Translations under genes and position numbers: made by a program | From: Pelagomonas calceolata | Taxonomy: Eukaryota; Sar; Pelagophyceae; Pelagomonadales; Pelagomonadaceae | Assembly: GCA_918797485.1 (NCBI GenBank) | Contig: CAKKNE010000003.1 | Span: 2,232,001 to 2,296,000, forward strand | Length of the DNA: 64,000 nt | Direction: 5' to 3' | The notes under the pieces: generated by a model | What the model was told of the DNA's origin: nothing | The model's database searches: none | Seen by the model: only the letters and a program-made list of their open reading frames with translations | In this document: piece by piece, positions 1-12,000 of the stretch | Layout: every line of letters starts with the position of its first letter | Numbering within the stretch: the first letter of the stretch is position 1

Positions 1-3000
1 GCGCTTCCGCCGCCTGCCGTTTCGCGTCGGCCTCGGCGCGAGCCTTCCGAGCGGCGTCTCGGCGAGCATCTTCCTCGGACTTTCGCAAGCGCGCCGCTTC
101 CTCCAATTCTGCCCTACGCTTCCTTGCCGCTTCTCTCCGTCGCGCGGCGGCCGCGTCGTCAAGGGCTTTCTGTTCCGCGAGCTTTCGTGCGTTTTCGGCG
201 TCCGCGAGGGCCTTGGCGTGTTTCCGTTCGGCTTCCTCCTCCTTCTTGCGGGCCGCGGCAGCTTCACGCTCCCTCCTCAGGCGTTCCAGCTCCTCCTTCC
301 GGCGAGCTTCATCTTCCAATCTCTTTCGTTCCTTCTCTTCGGCGAGGGCCTTGAGGCGAGCCTCCTCTTCGGCCGCCTTGCGGCGCGCCTCTTCATCCTT
401 CGCTTTGCGGCGTGCCTCCGCTTCCTCGAGAGCCTTCCGTTTTCGCTCCGCTTCGTCGGCCAACCGTTGCTGTTCCGCGGCCTCGCGCTCCGCTTCCTGG
501 GCCTTCCGCTTCGCGTCCTCGGCGGCCTTCGCCTCGGCTCTCGCTTTGGCGTCCAATTCAGCTTCGTGGCGTGTGGGATCGTGGCGCCACTGAATGATCA
601 ATTCGACAGCGCCTTCAGCGCCCTCACCAGATAATTCGTACCATTTTTGCTCGGTCTTGCCCTGCAAGGGCATGAGATCGATGCTCACGGAGCCCATGGC
701 ATCGTTGCTGGAAATGGTGTCGGCATCTTCACACTTGACCTCGAGCACGCAGGTGCCGCCGCAGTCCTCAGGCTTTAATGGAATGCTGTATTGCTCTTTC
801 CAAATTGGATCTAAGGTGGTCTTCTGGGCCTTAGTCTTGCCTGTCCACGAGGCTTCGGCGGCCGTCGACAGCGCGAAGGTCAGCTTCGGATCGCTACTTC
901 CGCCAGCGCTGAAGAGATTGCGGTCACGAATAGCGAGCTTCCTGCCACGGAACGCGGCGACCCGTAATTCGTTGACCGGGCCGTCCGACATGTTCTCGCG
1001 ATCGAACGGGTCCCAATCTAGGGACGCGTTGTACCGCCACAGGATAATCAGCTCGACGTCGCCGTGGACGTCGCCCTTGCACTTCTTCTTCGTGAGCGGA
1101 TCCTCGGGCTGCAGTGAATACCACTTTCTCGTGATCGTGTTCGGCTTGAGCTGCGACAGGTCGATGCCCTCAGTGCTCCCCATAAAGTCCGCCGCCGAGA
1201 TCTCGTCGACGTCCTCGACGCGGCAGTGCAGCGTCTCCCCGCCGTTCCCTGTTAGCGGCACGCACCAGGTTTCCCGCCACCGCGGATTGAGGGTCTTCTT
1301 GAGCGTCTCTGTCGTGTGCGAGAGCTTCACCGACGACCCGCCGACGACGTTCAGGATGGCTCGAGGGTCCGACGTGCCACCACTACTAAAGATATTCGAG
1401 TCTTTGATGACGAGATTTCGGCCTTGCGACACCACCACGCAGAGCTCATTGGGAGTCTTGGCCCGAGACGCCTCCTCGACTTCGTCGAAGGGGTCGAAGG
1501 CCAGCGCGGGATCATGGTACCACTGTAGAATTAACTCTACTTCTCCCTCGTCGAGTGCATACCACTTCTTCGAGACGGCCTGATTACGCAGCTCGGCCAG
1601 GTCTACTTCGAAGCTCCCCATCGAGTCATCCTTCGAGACAGCGTCACGGTCAAAGCACTCGACCCGCAGCTTCGGCAGCGGCTCGAGATCAGGTAATGGC
1701 TGTGTGAAGATCTCTCTCCAGACTGGATCGACGGTCTTGTTTTGCACCGTCGAGTGGAAGGTCACATTGGTTCCCGTGAGCGAGAACTTGCAGTACGGAT
1801 CGGAGGAGCCGCCCTTGGACCTGTGGGCAAATCAACCAGTGAGTCAAGAGCCGTAAAGTTTGATTTCGGCACCGCATGCGACAGCAAATTCTTGTCCTTG
1901 ACGGCCAGCTCGCGCCCCTGGCTCAATCCGACCCGCAATTCGTTCGGTGCTTTGTCGGGGAATTTCGGGGCGGCGAACGGCTTCCAGGCGTTCGTCGGCG
2001 AGTGGCGCCATTGCGCAATGACTTCGATAGCGCCACCCGTGTCCAGGGCATACCACTTGCGGAGCGGCTCGCCCTTGCGCTGCAGGAGCGTGGCGAGGTC
2101 AACCTGCGGGAACGAACGTCGCGGCGACGGCGTGGAGTGGGCAGGTGAAAGTTAAAGTTTCTGACTCCGAAGCGCGCCGTCACCGAGCCCATGGGGTCGT
2201 TCTTGGACACGGCGTCCCAGTCTTGAACATTGAGCGTGAGCGAGGGCTGGTCGCCGCTCGACGATGGCGACACAGACCACAGGAATTGCTCATGAAAGAC
2301 TGGTTCCAGAGTCTTCTTCTTGACCGCAGTTTTCTTGGCCTTCTTGGCCGATGAGAGCGAGACTTCCACGAAGGGGTCACTGCTCCCACCCTTGCTCAGG
2401 AGGTTCTTGTCCATGATTGCTAGGCCTCGGGCTTGCACCACAGCAACTCTGAGCTCATTGAGTTCATCGTCAATGACAGGCTCGTTGAATGGATCGTAGT
2501 CCAAATCAGGATTATACCTCCACTGCATGACGACGTTGACCTCGCCAGAGACTTCCTTCGGTAGCCCCTTGTCGTTCTGCTGCAGCGTGTACCACTCTCG
2601 GGATATGCCATGGTCAGGCTGCAAATCAATAGTCACGCAGCCCATCGCATCCGCCGACGAGATCTCGTCCCAGTCTTCGACCTGCGTTCGCGGATGGCGT
2701 GAAGCGTCGCAACGATAGCGTATGGCGTCGAAGGCGTCTCGGCGGACGCTGACGCGCACCTGGAGCGTCAGCTGCGGCTTCGTCCAACCGTCTAGATCAA
2801 TATGTGGCAGAGGGACGACGAAGGTCTCCTTCCAGACGGGCTCCAGGGACTTTTTGATGACCTTCGAGGCCGCAGTCCACGCGGTACCGGCGATGGAGAG
2901 CCTGACGCGCGGGTCCGAGCTGCCACCCTTAGATAGGATGTTTTTGTCGGCAATTACGAGGTCCCGGGCCTTGAACAAGCCGATACGCAATTCGTTCGGA

Positions 3001-6000
3001 GTCTTGTCAGACGTGTCCTCCGAGAATGGTTCGAACGCTATCGCTGGATCGTGGCGCCACTGCACATGCAAACAGACGTGACCCGCCACGTCGCCCTTGC
3101 GGCCCTCGGCCTCGCCAAGCTTGAACCACTTCTTCAGCACCTTCTGGTCCTTCAGCTCATCGAGGTCGACGCTGAATTGCCCCATAAAATCTGAGCCGGA
3201 CACCTGCGCGGGAATCCTCGCGTCGATGGCGTCAATAAAGTGTCTCGGACGCGGCCGCCACACCTCGTCCCAGTCCTCGCACGTGCACACAAGCTTCATC
3301 GATTCCTTGCCCGGAGTGACCGAGCGAGCAAACTGCTCGTGCCACACGGGGTCCAAGGATTTCTTCTTGGGCTTCGTTTTGAAGGGCTTGAGCGATGAGC
3401 CTTCCAGCGCGAACGTCAGGAACGGGTCCGAGGAGCCGCCACTTGATAGAAGGTTTTTATCCGCCACGGCGAGGCCCAGCGCCGACACAGCAGCGATCCG
3501 AAGCTCGTTTGGCTCCTTAGCAAGAAACTCGGCCTCGGTCTGGTCCTCGAACGGCTCGAACGCGAGGTCACGGTTGCGTCGCCACTGCAGGACAAGGTAG
3601 ACCTCACCCTTCGCGGCGCCACCGTCCTTATGCGTAAGTGGATACCAGCCCTTCACAATGGCCTGGTCGGCAAGCGGTTCCATTTGAATAGTCACCCTGC
3701 CCATGAAGTCGGCGGCAGACACGCGATCCCAGTCCTCCATGTCTACGACGAGTTCCCACTTCGTCTCCGGGGGCCCCTTCGGTAGGGCTACCTCAAAGGT
3801 TTCTTTCCAGGTCGGCGTGAGCGTCGATTTCTTGGTAGAAGACTGCAGCTTGATCGCAGTACCAGCGACAGAAAACGTGCATCGAGGGTCCGAGCTCGAC
3901 TTGCCCACGAGGGCCTTGTCCATGGCCGGGAGATCTCTAGCGCGACCGAGGCCAATCCTAAGCTCATTGGGCTCCCCTTCAGTTTCTGACGGCGCGAAGG
4001 GGTCGAATGCCGTGACCGGATTGTACACCCATTGCAGGAAGAGCTCGACGTGGCCGGCAACGTCGCCTTTGCGACCCTCGGTTTCCTCGAGCTTGTACCA
4101 TTTCCTGACCGGCTTGTGATCGGTCAGCGGACCGAGGTCCACGGTGAATTGACCCATGAAATCCGCGCCCGAGACTTCGTCGACGTCTTCGCAAGTTACG
4201 GTCAGCGATGGTGATGAGCCGTCGCCCGGCACGTCCAGCAGCCGCACGAACTGCTCATGGAACTTGGGATCCAAGCATTTCTTGATGGTATGGCTTTTCC
4301 AGGGGTCGTCGACGCCGGTGAGCTCGAAGGTGCAGCGAGGGTCGGAACCTGCGCGGACGGACGTATCAAGCAAGTTTCGCGTCGATGGCGTGGAGAGCGA
4401 CAGTTGATTTGCACACAGGTCGGAACTGCCCCCCTTTGACAGTAAATTTTTATCCGCGATAGCGAGGCCTTGCGCCCGAATCAATGCGATTCGCAATTCA
4501 TTCGGTGCCTCGCCCTCATGCTCGTCAACAAAGCCGTCAAAAGGGCAGAAGTCCAGTCTCGCGTTGTAGCGCCACTGTAGCACGAGCTCGACGTCGCCCG
4601 AGACCTCGTCCTTCTCCGTGCGGGGTTGGAGCGTACGCCAGAGCCGCTTGACCTTCCCGTCGAGGCATTCATTCAAATCACAGTCGAAATGACCCATGAA
4701 ATCAGCGCCGGACACTTCATCGACGTCTTCGCACTTGCCCTGCAGCTTTAGACCGCCGGCCGGCCCCTTCGGCAGCTCGAGCGTCATCACTTGCTTCCAG
4801 ACGGGGTCGAGACTCTTCTTGACCGTCTCGGACGTGCACTTGAGGGCGGTTCCGTCGACGGTGAAGGTCATGCGCGGGTCCGAGCTGCCCTCGCCCCAGA
4901 GCAGGGCCTTGTCCTTGACCGCCAGGCCCGTCGCCTGAAACAATCCGATCCGCAGCTCGTTGGGCTCTTTCCCTTCGGGCAAGGCTTCGTCCTCGAAGGG
5001 CTCGAACGCTCTGGCTTCCGCATACCTCCAGCAGACGACCACACAGACGTCGCCCGACGCGCCCTCGCCTTCGAGGGGCAGCCAGACCTTCTCGCCCGTC
5101 CTTTTTTGCTGTGATGTCCACTTCTCGAGACTTAGGGTGGCCGTTCCCATGGCGTCGTCGCCGCTCACGGTGTCGTGGTCCCAGCAGGACACCTCGAGCT
5201 CCGGTGTCGGTTTGTCCGGCGGCCGCTCGGACGAGAGCGGTAGAATGAACAATTCTTTCCAGACCGGGTCCAAGCTAGTCTTCTTGACCTTCGTGCGCCG
5301 CTCTAGAGTGGTGCCAGCGACCTTTAGCTTGACGTAGGGGTCACTTGAGCCCTTCCCGACGAGGCCCTTGTCCTTTACGGCCAGATTCCGAGCTCGGAAC
5401 ACGCCGACGCAGAGCTCATTCGGCATTTTGGAGGATTCATCAACCTCGGGAAACGCCTCGAAGTCGCGGTCCGCGTCGTAGCACCACTGCAGGATCACTT
5501 CGACCTCACCTTTCTCCTCGCCTAGGGAGTACCACTTCCTCACGACCTTCTGCGGCGGCAGCTCGGAGAGCGCCACTTGCACTTCGCCCATGAAATCAGC
5601 GGACGAGACTGCGTCGTAATCTTCGACCACGCACTTGAATGTGAGTGAGGCGTCCTCTACGTCGAATTCGTGGACCTCGCGCCACTTGGGCTCCAGCGTC
5701 TTGGATTGGTGCGCCGACGTAATAGGCTTGCCGACGACGGCGCCGTCGCCGTCGACGAGAGACAGCACGCATCGAGGGTCCGAACTGCCACCCTTGCTCA
5801 ACAGATTTTTGTCCATCACCGCCAAACCTGTGTGAAAATCAATCTCGGCCATGGCGCGGCCGCCCTGCTTCCGTCGAGCAGGTGTAGCGTCGATGGCGCG
5901 GAGGTCGACGCGGCGATCCAGGAGGAACGCGCCGTAAATATTTGATTTTTCCACACAGCGCCAAACCACGCCCTTGGGACAGCCCGACTCGCAGTACATT

Positions 6001-9000
6001 GGGCGCTTTATCTGACCCTACGTCGGTAAACGGCTCAAAGTCCAGCAACGGGTTGTAGCGCCACTGGTACCAGATCTCGACCTCGCCCGACACGTTCTGC
6101 GTCTTCTTATCGTCCTGTAAATCCAACAGACACCACTTCCGGCAAGCCGGTTGATTCGGTGCCTCGACACACCCTTTCAAGTCAATGACGCAAGACCCCA
6201 TGAAGTCCCTTGCAGTTACCGCATCCCAGTCGCCCACTGTCACTTTGAGCTGGCAGTCACCGGCCTCGTCGACGGAGCAGGGCTTCGCGAAGGCCTCCTT
6301 CCACGTGGGATTCAGGGTCTTCTTCTTCACAGTGGTTTCGGCCTTGACGGATCCGAGCTCGAAGGTCACGACGGGATCACTACTACCTTTCCCCATCATG
6401 CTCTTGTCCTTGACTGCGAGTCTACGGGCTTGAATCGCGGCCACGCGCAGCTCGTTGGGCTTCTTGCCCTCGACGGCCTCGACCGCGTCCGCGAAGGGCG
6501 CGAAGGCCAACGAGGGGTTATGGCGCCACTGGACCACGAGCTCGAGGTCGCCCGTGACCTGCGGGTATCGAGTGTCGACCTGTCGCGTCGATGGCGTGAG
6601 GTGGCTCTCTCACCCTGGAGCTGGGTCGATGCGCTCGGAGCCGCGGGAGCGGCGGTGCGGACACTCTCTCGACGCCATCGACGCAAGTCGAAGAGACGAC
6701 AACGGCGCCGGACGCGAACGTTCGACGAGCCCTTCTTGCCCTCACTATCGGCACTCAACGGAAACCACTTGCGCAGGCGCTGATTCTTGAGCGGCTCTAA
6801 TTCAACCCGGGCCCGGCCCATGAAGTCCGCGCTGCTCACCGCATCTATATCCTCGACGAGCACGTCCAGGACCGGCGGGTTCTCACTGTCGGACCCCGGC
6901 GTGTACTCGAAGCTGAACACCTCGCACCACCGCGGCTCGAGCGTCTTCTGTTTTGTGGAAGATTGGGCCTTGAGCTCCGTGCCCGACACCGTGAGGGTGC
7001 ACCGCGGGTCGGAGGAGCCGCCCTTCGACCTGTGGGCAAATGAACCAGTGGGACGTCGCGTCGATGGCGTACGAGCCGCCCCAAACTCTCGCCAATATCG
7101 CCCTCGTTGTTCTCTCGCGAGACGCGTGGACTCTCTGACGGCCGCGTCGACGGCGTCGAGGCGGCGCGGCACCGAGTCCACGCCATCGCACGCGCAACGC
7201 GCCACCAAGGACGGAGGAAGGCGTGGAGGAAGGCGCCGTAAAAAAAGACACCGCCTTCGCGACAGCAAGTTCTTGTCCTTGATCGCCAGGTCCCTCGCAG
7301 CGACAATAGCCACCCGCAACTCGTTGGGAGGCGCATCCGCATGCTCATCCGGCTCCAGGAACGGCTCAAAATCAAGGGCGGGGTTGTACCGCCACTGCGC
7401 GATGAGCTCCACGGCACCCTTCACGTTCTCCGACTTGCCCTCTTCCGGTAACAACGTGAACCACTCCCGCCTCGCTTTTTGAGTGGAGCAGAACTCGGAG
7501 ATTTCTATACTAATACGACCCATGAAGTCCGGACTTGAAACCTCATCTTCGTCGTACAGCAAAACTTCCAATCGAGGCTGGACCTCGCCCTTCTTCAGCG
7601 GCACCTGGAACAGCTCGTTCCAGCGGGGGCAGAGCGTCTTGTACTTCGTCTGCGACTTGAAGGGCTTCTTCGCAGTCGAGTCGCCGCCGGTGACCTCGAA
7701 TTTCGCGAAGGGGTCCGAGGAACCTGTGTTGTATGATGCGTCGACGGCGTCCAGGGCGGTATCGCGTCGATGGCGTGGCGGTGGGGTAGGGGCGTGAGAC
7801 GGCATCGAGTCGGGGAGCTCACACGCCATCGATGCGACGCAAATTGCGTGGAGAAATGTCTCGAAGGCCCCACAAGGACACAAAATCACGCACCGCCCTT
7901 GCTCAGCAGGTTCTTGTCTTTTATGGCCAACCCGCGCGCCTGCACCAGCGCCAGCCGCAGCTCGTTCGGCGCCTTATCTTCGTAGGCAGGCTTCAATTCA
8001 CTGTCGGGGTAGGGATCAAAGTCGAGCTCGGGGTTGTAGCGCCACCGGACAAAGACCTCCAGGTCGCCCGAGATATTTGAGGACGCCTTGTCATCTGATC
8101 GCGCCTGCAGGGGCAGCCACTTTTTTAGACGTTTATGATCTTTGAGAGGGTCGAGTTCGACCCGTACCAAACCCATGAAGTCCGCTGCTGTGATAGTGTC
8201 GACGTCCTCGCACTCAATCACTAACGAAGGGGGCTGCGAGTCGTCGGGACCCCTAGAGTAGGGGAAGGCGAAGGTCTCGTTCCAGATGGGGTTGAGCGTC
8301 GTCTTTTTTACGGCCGAGACTTCTTTGAGCTCCGTGCCGTCGATGCGTAACGTGCAGCGCGGGTCGGAAGAACCTTCCCCATACAAGACCGCCTTGTCCT
8401 TAATGGCCAGATGTCTTCCGCGCCCCAACCCGACGCAGACCTCGTTCGGCGCCTTGTCCGGGTACTTGTCCTCCTCGCAAAAGGGGTCGAAATCTAGCTC
8501 GGGGTTGTAGCACCACTCGAGGATCAGCTCCAATTCCCCGTGGACGTTCGAGGACTTGTGCTCGCCGCCGGCGTCGGCCTCGAGCGCGTACCACTTCCGT
8601 ACTCGCTGCTTCTCGACGGCGTTGAGCTGCGCGGGAATAACATCGTCGGGTCGCGACGACGGCGCGATGGCGCGTCGACGGCGGACGAGCGGCCCCGAAC
8701 TCTCGCGCCGTCGCGTCGATGGCGTGCAGCGCGGTACTGCTCGTGAGGGGATCACACACACAGAAACGAAGGACGCCGGACGAAAACGGGAAGATTCAAT
8801 TCGCCCATGAAGTCCGCCGACGATACCGTATCGACGTCTTCGCACGTCACCTCGAGGATGGGGCCGTTGATGCCGAAGTCGATCGGCTTCTCGTCCTCGG
8901 CGTAGTCCTTCGTGAGTGGTAATGAAAAGGTCTCGCGCCACGACGGGTCCAAACTTTTCTTGATGCACTTCGACGTGCAGTGCAAGTCCTTCGTGCCCGT

Positions 9001-12000
9001 TACTTTGAAGCGCACGCGCGGGTCGCTCGACCCGGCACCATAGAGCACGGCCTTGTCCTTCACGGCGAGACTTCGTCCTTGGACTAAGGCTATTCTCAAT
9101 TCATTGGGGTCCTTGTCGGCGTGCTTCGGGTCCTTCTCTTCGTCGAGCCTGCGTGTGTAAAGGCGTCGATGGCGTACACAGTGGGTAGGTACGCACCAGG
9201 GGTCAAAATCTAAAGCCGGGTTGTAGCGCCACTGCACTATGACGTCGAGCTCTCCGGTGACATTTGACGATTTGCCATCTACTGCACCAAGTTTGTGCCA
9301 GCTTCTAGAACGTCGCTTCGGCTCCTTTAATAAAGATTGGAGCTCAATGTCCACTTTACCCATAAAGTCCGCGGAGGACATGCCGTCGATATCTTCGCAC
9401 GTCGCGGTTAACACCCAGCCCGGTTCCCCTTCTTCCGGCGGCGGCAATGCATGTGTATAAGTCTCGTTCCAGGTCGGATTTAATGTTTTCTTTTTTGGTT
9501 TCGAGTGCCACGGCTTGAGGGGGGTGTCGGCCTTGTCATTTCCTAGAACACTGAGAGAGAAAGATACCCTAGGATCGGACGTGCCCTCGCCCCACAGGAC
9601 CGGCTTGTCTTTGACCGAGAGGTCCCGGCCTTTCGCTAATGCTATTCTCAGTTCGTTCGGCGGCTTGTCGCCGCCCTCCTCGTCACACCTGTGTCGAACG
9701 ATGGCGTCACGAAACTGTCTCCGTTCACTCACGAGACGTCTAGACTCTCTGACGGCCGCATCGACGGCGTCGAGGCGGCGCGGCATCGCGTCGACGCAAC
9801 TGAGGTTCGGAAAAGTTCGGAAATCACACTGAGTCACGCACCAAGGGTCGAAGTCCAGCTCCGGGTCGAAGCGCCACTGGACACTCACGTGGATTTCCCC
9901 CGACACGTTTGAGCTACTTTTGCCGTCGGGGTCCGGGCCGAGCGCATACCACCCCGCGAGCGTCTCTCTCTTTTCTAACAGAGGCGTCAATGCAATGTCC
10001 ACGCAGCCCATGAAGTCCGCACTGCCCACTTTATCGACATCTTCGCAGATGCACCGTAACGTCGGCGGGGACCACGTTCCCTCGGTCTTATCGTCTTTCT
10101 TCGGCTGGCGGAGTTCCCGCGCGAAGACCTCGCGCCACACGGGATCTAAGGTCTTCTTCCTCACTGAGGATTTGAAATGCCTTTCCTTTTCCTGCTTTTT
10201 GCGCTCATTCTTATCGTCGGAGAACTGGCCTCCCAGTAACTCGAACCGGACGCGCGGGTCGGACGTGCCCCCTTTACTTAATAAATTCTTGTCCTTGATG
10301 GCCAGGCCTCTTCCCCTGAATAAAGCTACTCGGACCTCGTTCGGCTCCCGGTCGGGCACGTCATCTTCGGCCTGTGTGGTTCATAAGATTTGTCGCGACG
10401 CCGCCGCGTAGGCTCTCCTTCCGGCCGCATCGACGGCGTCGAGGCGGTGTGGTCTCATGAAGACGCCATCGACGCAACTTGAGGTCCGGAAAAGGTTGGA
10501 AATCACGCCGAGGTGGCACGGAAAAGGGCTCAAAATCTAGATCTTTGTTGTAGCGCCACTGCGCGATAACCTGCAAGCTGCCGCGACTGCCGTCGCCTCC
10601 ACTTCTTTGGGTCTTCTCGCCCAACGGGTACCACTTGCTCACCGGTTTATGCTTCGCTTCGAGTAACTCATCGAGCTTCAGCACGACGAGGCCTGTGCGG
10701 AAATCAACCAGTGAGTTAGGTTGGCCTTCGTCGACCTCCACGCCATCGAGCTGACGTAGTCACAGGGACAACGTCGCGTCGACGGCGTAGAATCCACGCC
10801 ATCGAGCAGGCGCAGTCACCGGGACAACGTCGGACGCGGGACCGCACCGAGGAAGTCGTCGCTGCCGACCAAATCGTAGTCCATGACCTCGAGCTCGACT
10901 TCCTTGGGCTGGGATTCCGTACTTGTACCTTTCTGGCCCGCTACTAAATCAAAGGTGAAGGAAGAGTCGTTCCAGACGGGCGCCAGCGTCTTCATCCGCG
11001 TCTTCGTTTTTTTGTCCGAGAAGCCCTCGAGCTTCACTTTCACGTAGGGATCCGACGTCTTGCCCTTCGAACTAAATGGTACGGCGGCGTCCATCGCTTT
11101 TAAGTCTCGCGCTCGTGCGATGGCTATTCGTAACTCGTTCGGCGGCTTGTCCGTCTCAGAAACCTCTTCAGTGAAGAAGGGCCGGTCCTCGGACGGGTCG
11201 TACTGGGGGTCGTAGACCATCTTCAGGGCTAACTGTATCTGGCCTCGATCCGCCGCGGGCGAGCCGTCTTTGTTGCACAGCGGAAACCACGTCGGCGGCG
11301 CCGCGCCATCTGCTTCTAATGTAGGAATAGAAGCGGGCGAGATGGTCACCTTGCCCAGGAAGTCTGAAGATAAAGTGTCGTGGTCCTCCACGAGCACGTC
11401 GAGCGACGGTAGAGGCTTCTTCTCTTTTGTGACTGGTACCGGGAGCTCGACCATCTTCATCCAGATCGGTGCTAGAGACTTTTTAACTACCTCGGTCTTT
11501 TCCTTCTTGTCTCCGAACTGGAGGGTAACGAAGGGGTCACTGCTGGACGTACCCATCAAGGATTTATCGGCAGCTTTCAAACCGCGGGCCCGGACGACGG
11601 CCACGTGCAGCACGTTCGGCTCGCCCTGCTCCGGTTCCTGGTCATCGACGAACCATCTGGCGCTGTCGGCGGCCTTGGCCGCGTCGGCTTGCGCGTCGCC
11701 CGTGCCGGCCGTCAACAGGATCTTGACCTCGACCTCGCCGGCGCCTTGCTGGCCTTCTAATGCATCTAGCTTCAGCCACTCGGCAACACCTCTCCCGTCC
11801 GGGCCCGCGTCGGGCTGCGCCGCCCACCGCGCCGCTAAATCGACACTTACTTCGCCGAGGGGCTTGGCCTTGCCGCTGCCCATGCCCATCAGGCCCGCGT
11901 TCCAATCATAAACCTGGAAGCGCAATGTTTGCAAAGGCACGTCGTCGAACACAAAATTTTCATCTTTATAGCGCGGCGCCAACGTCTTCTTTATGGTCCT

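Noticed and set aside
213-7500. Plus-strand open frames opposite the C2 gene
   Set aside because: Antisense shadows: base use and repetition follow the C2 repeats, and no family features appear.
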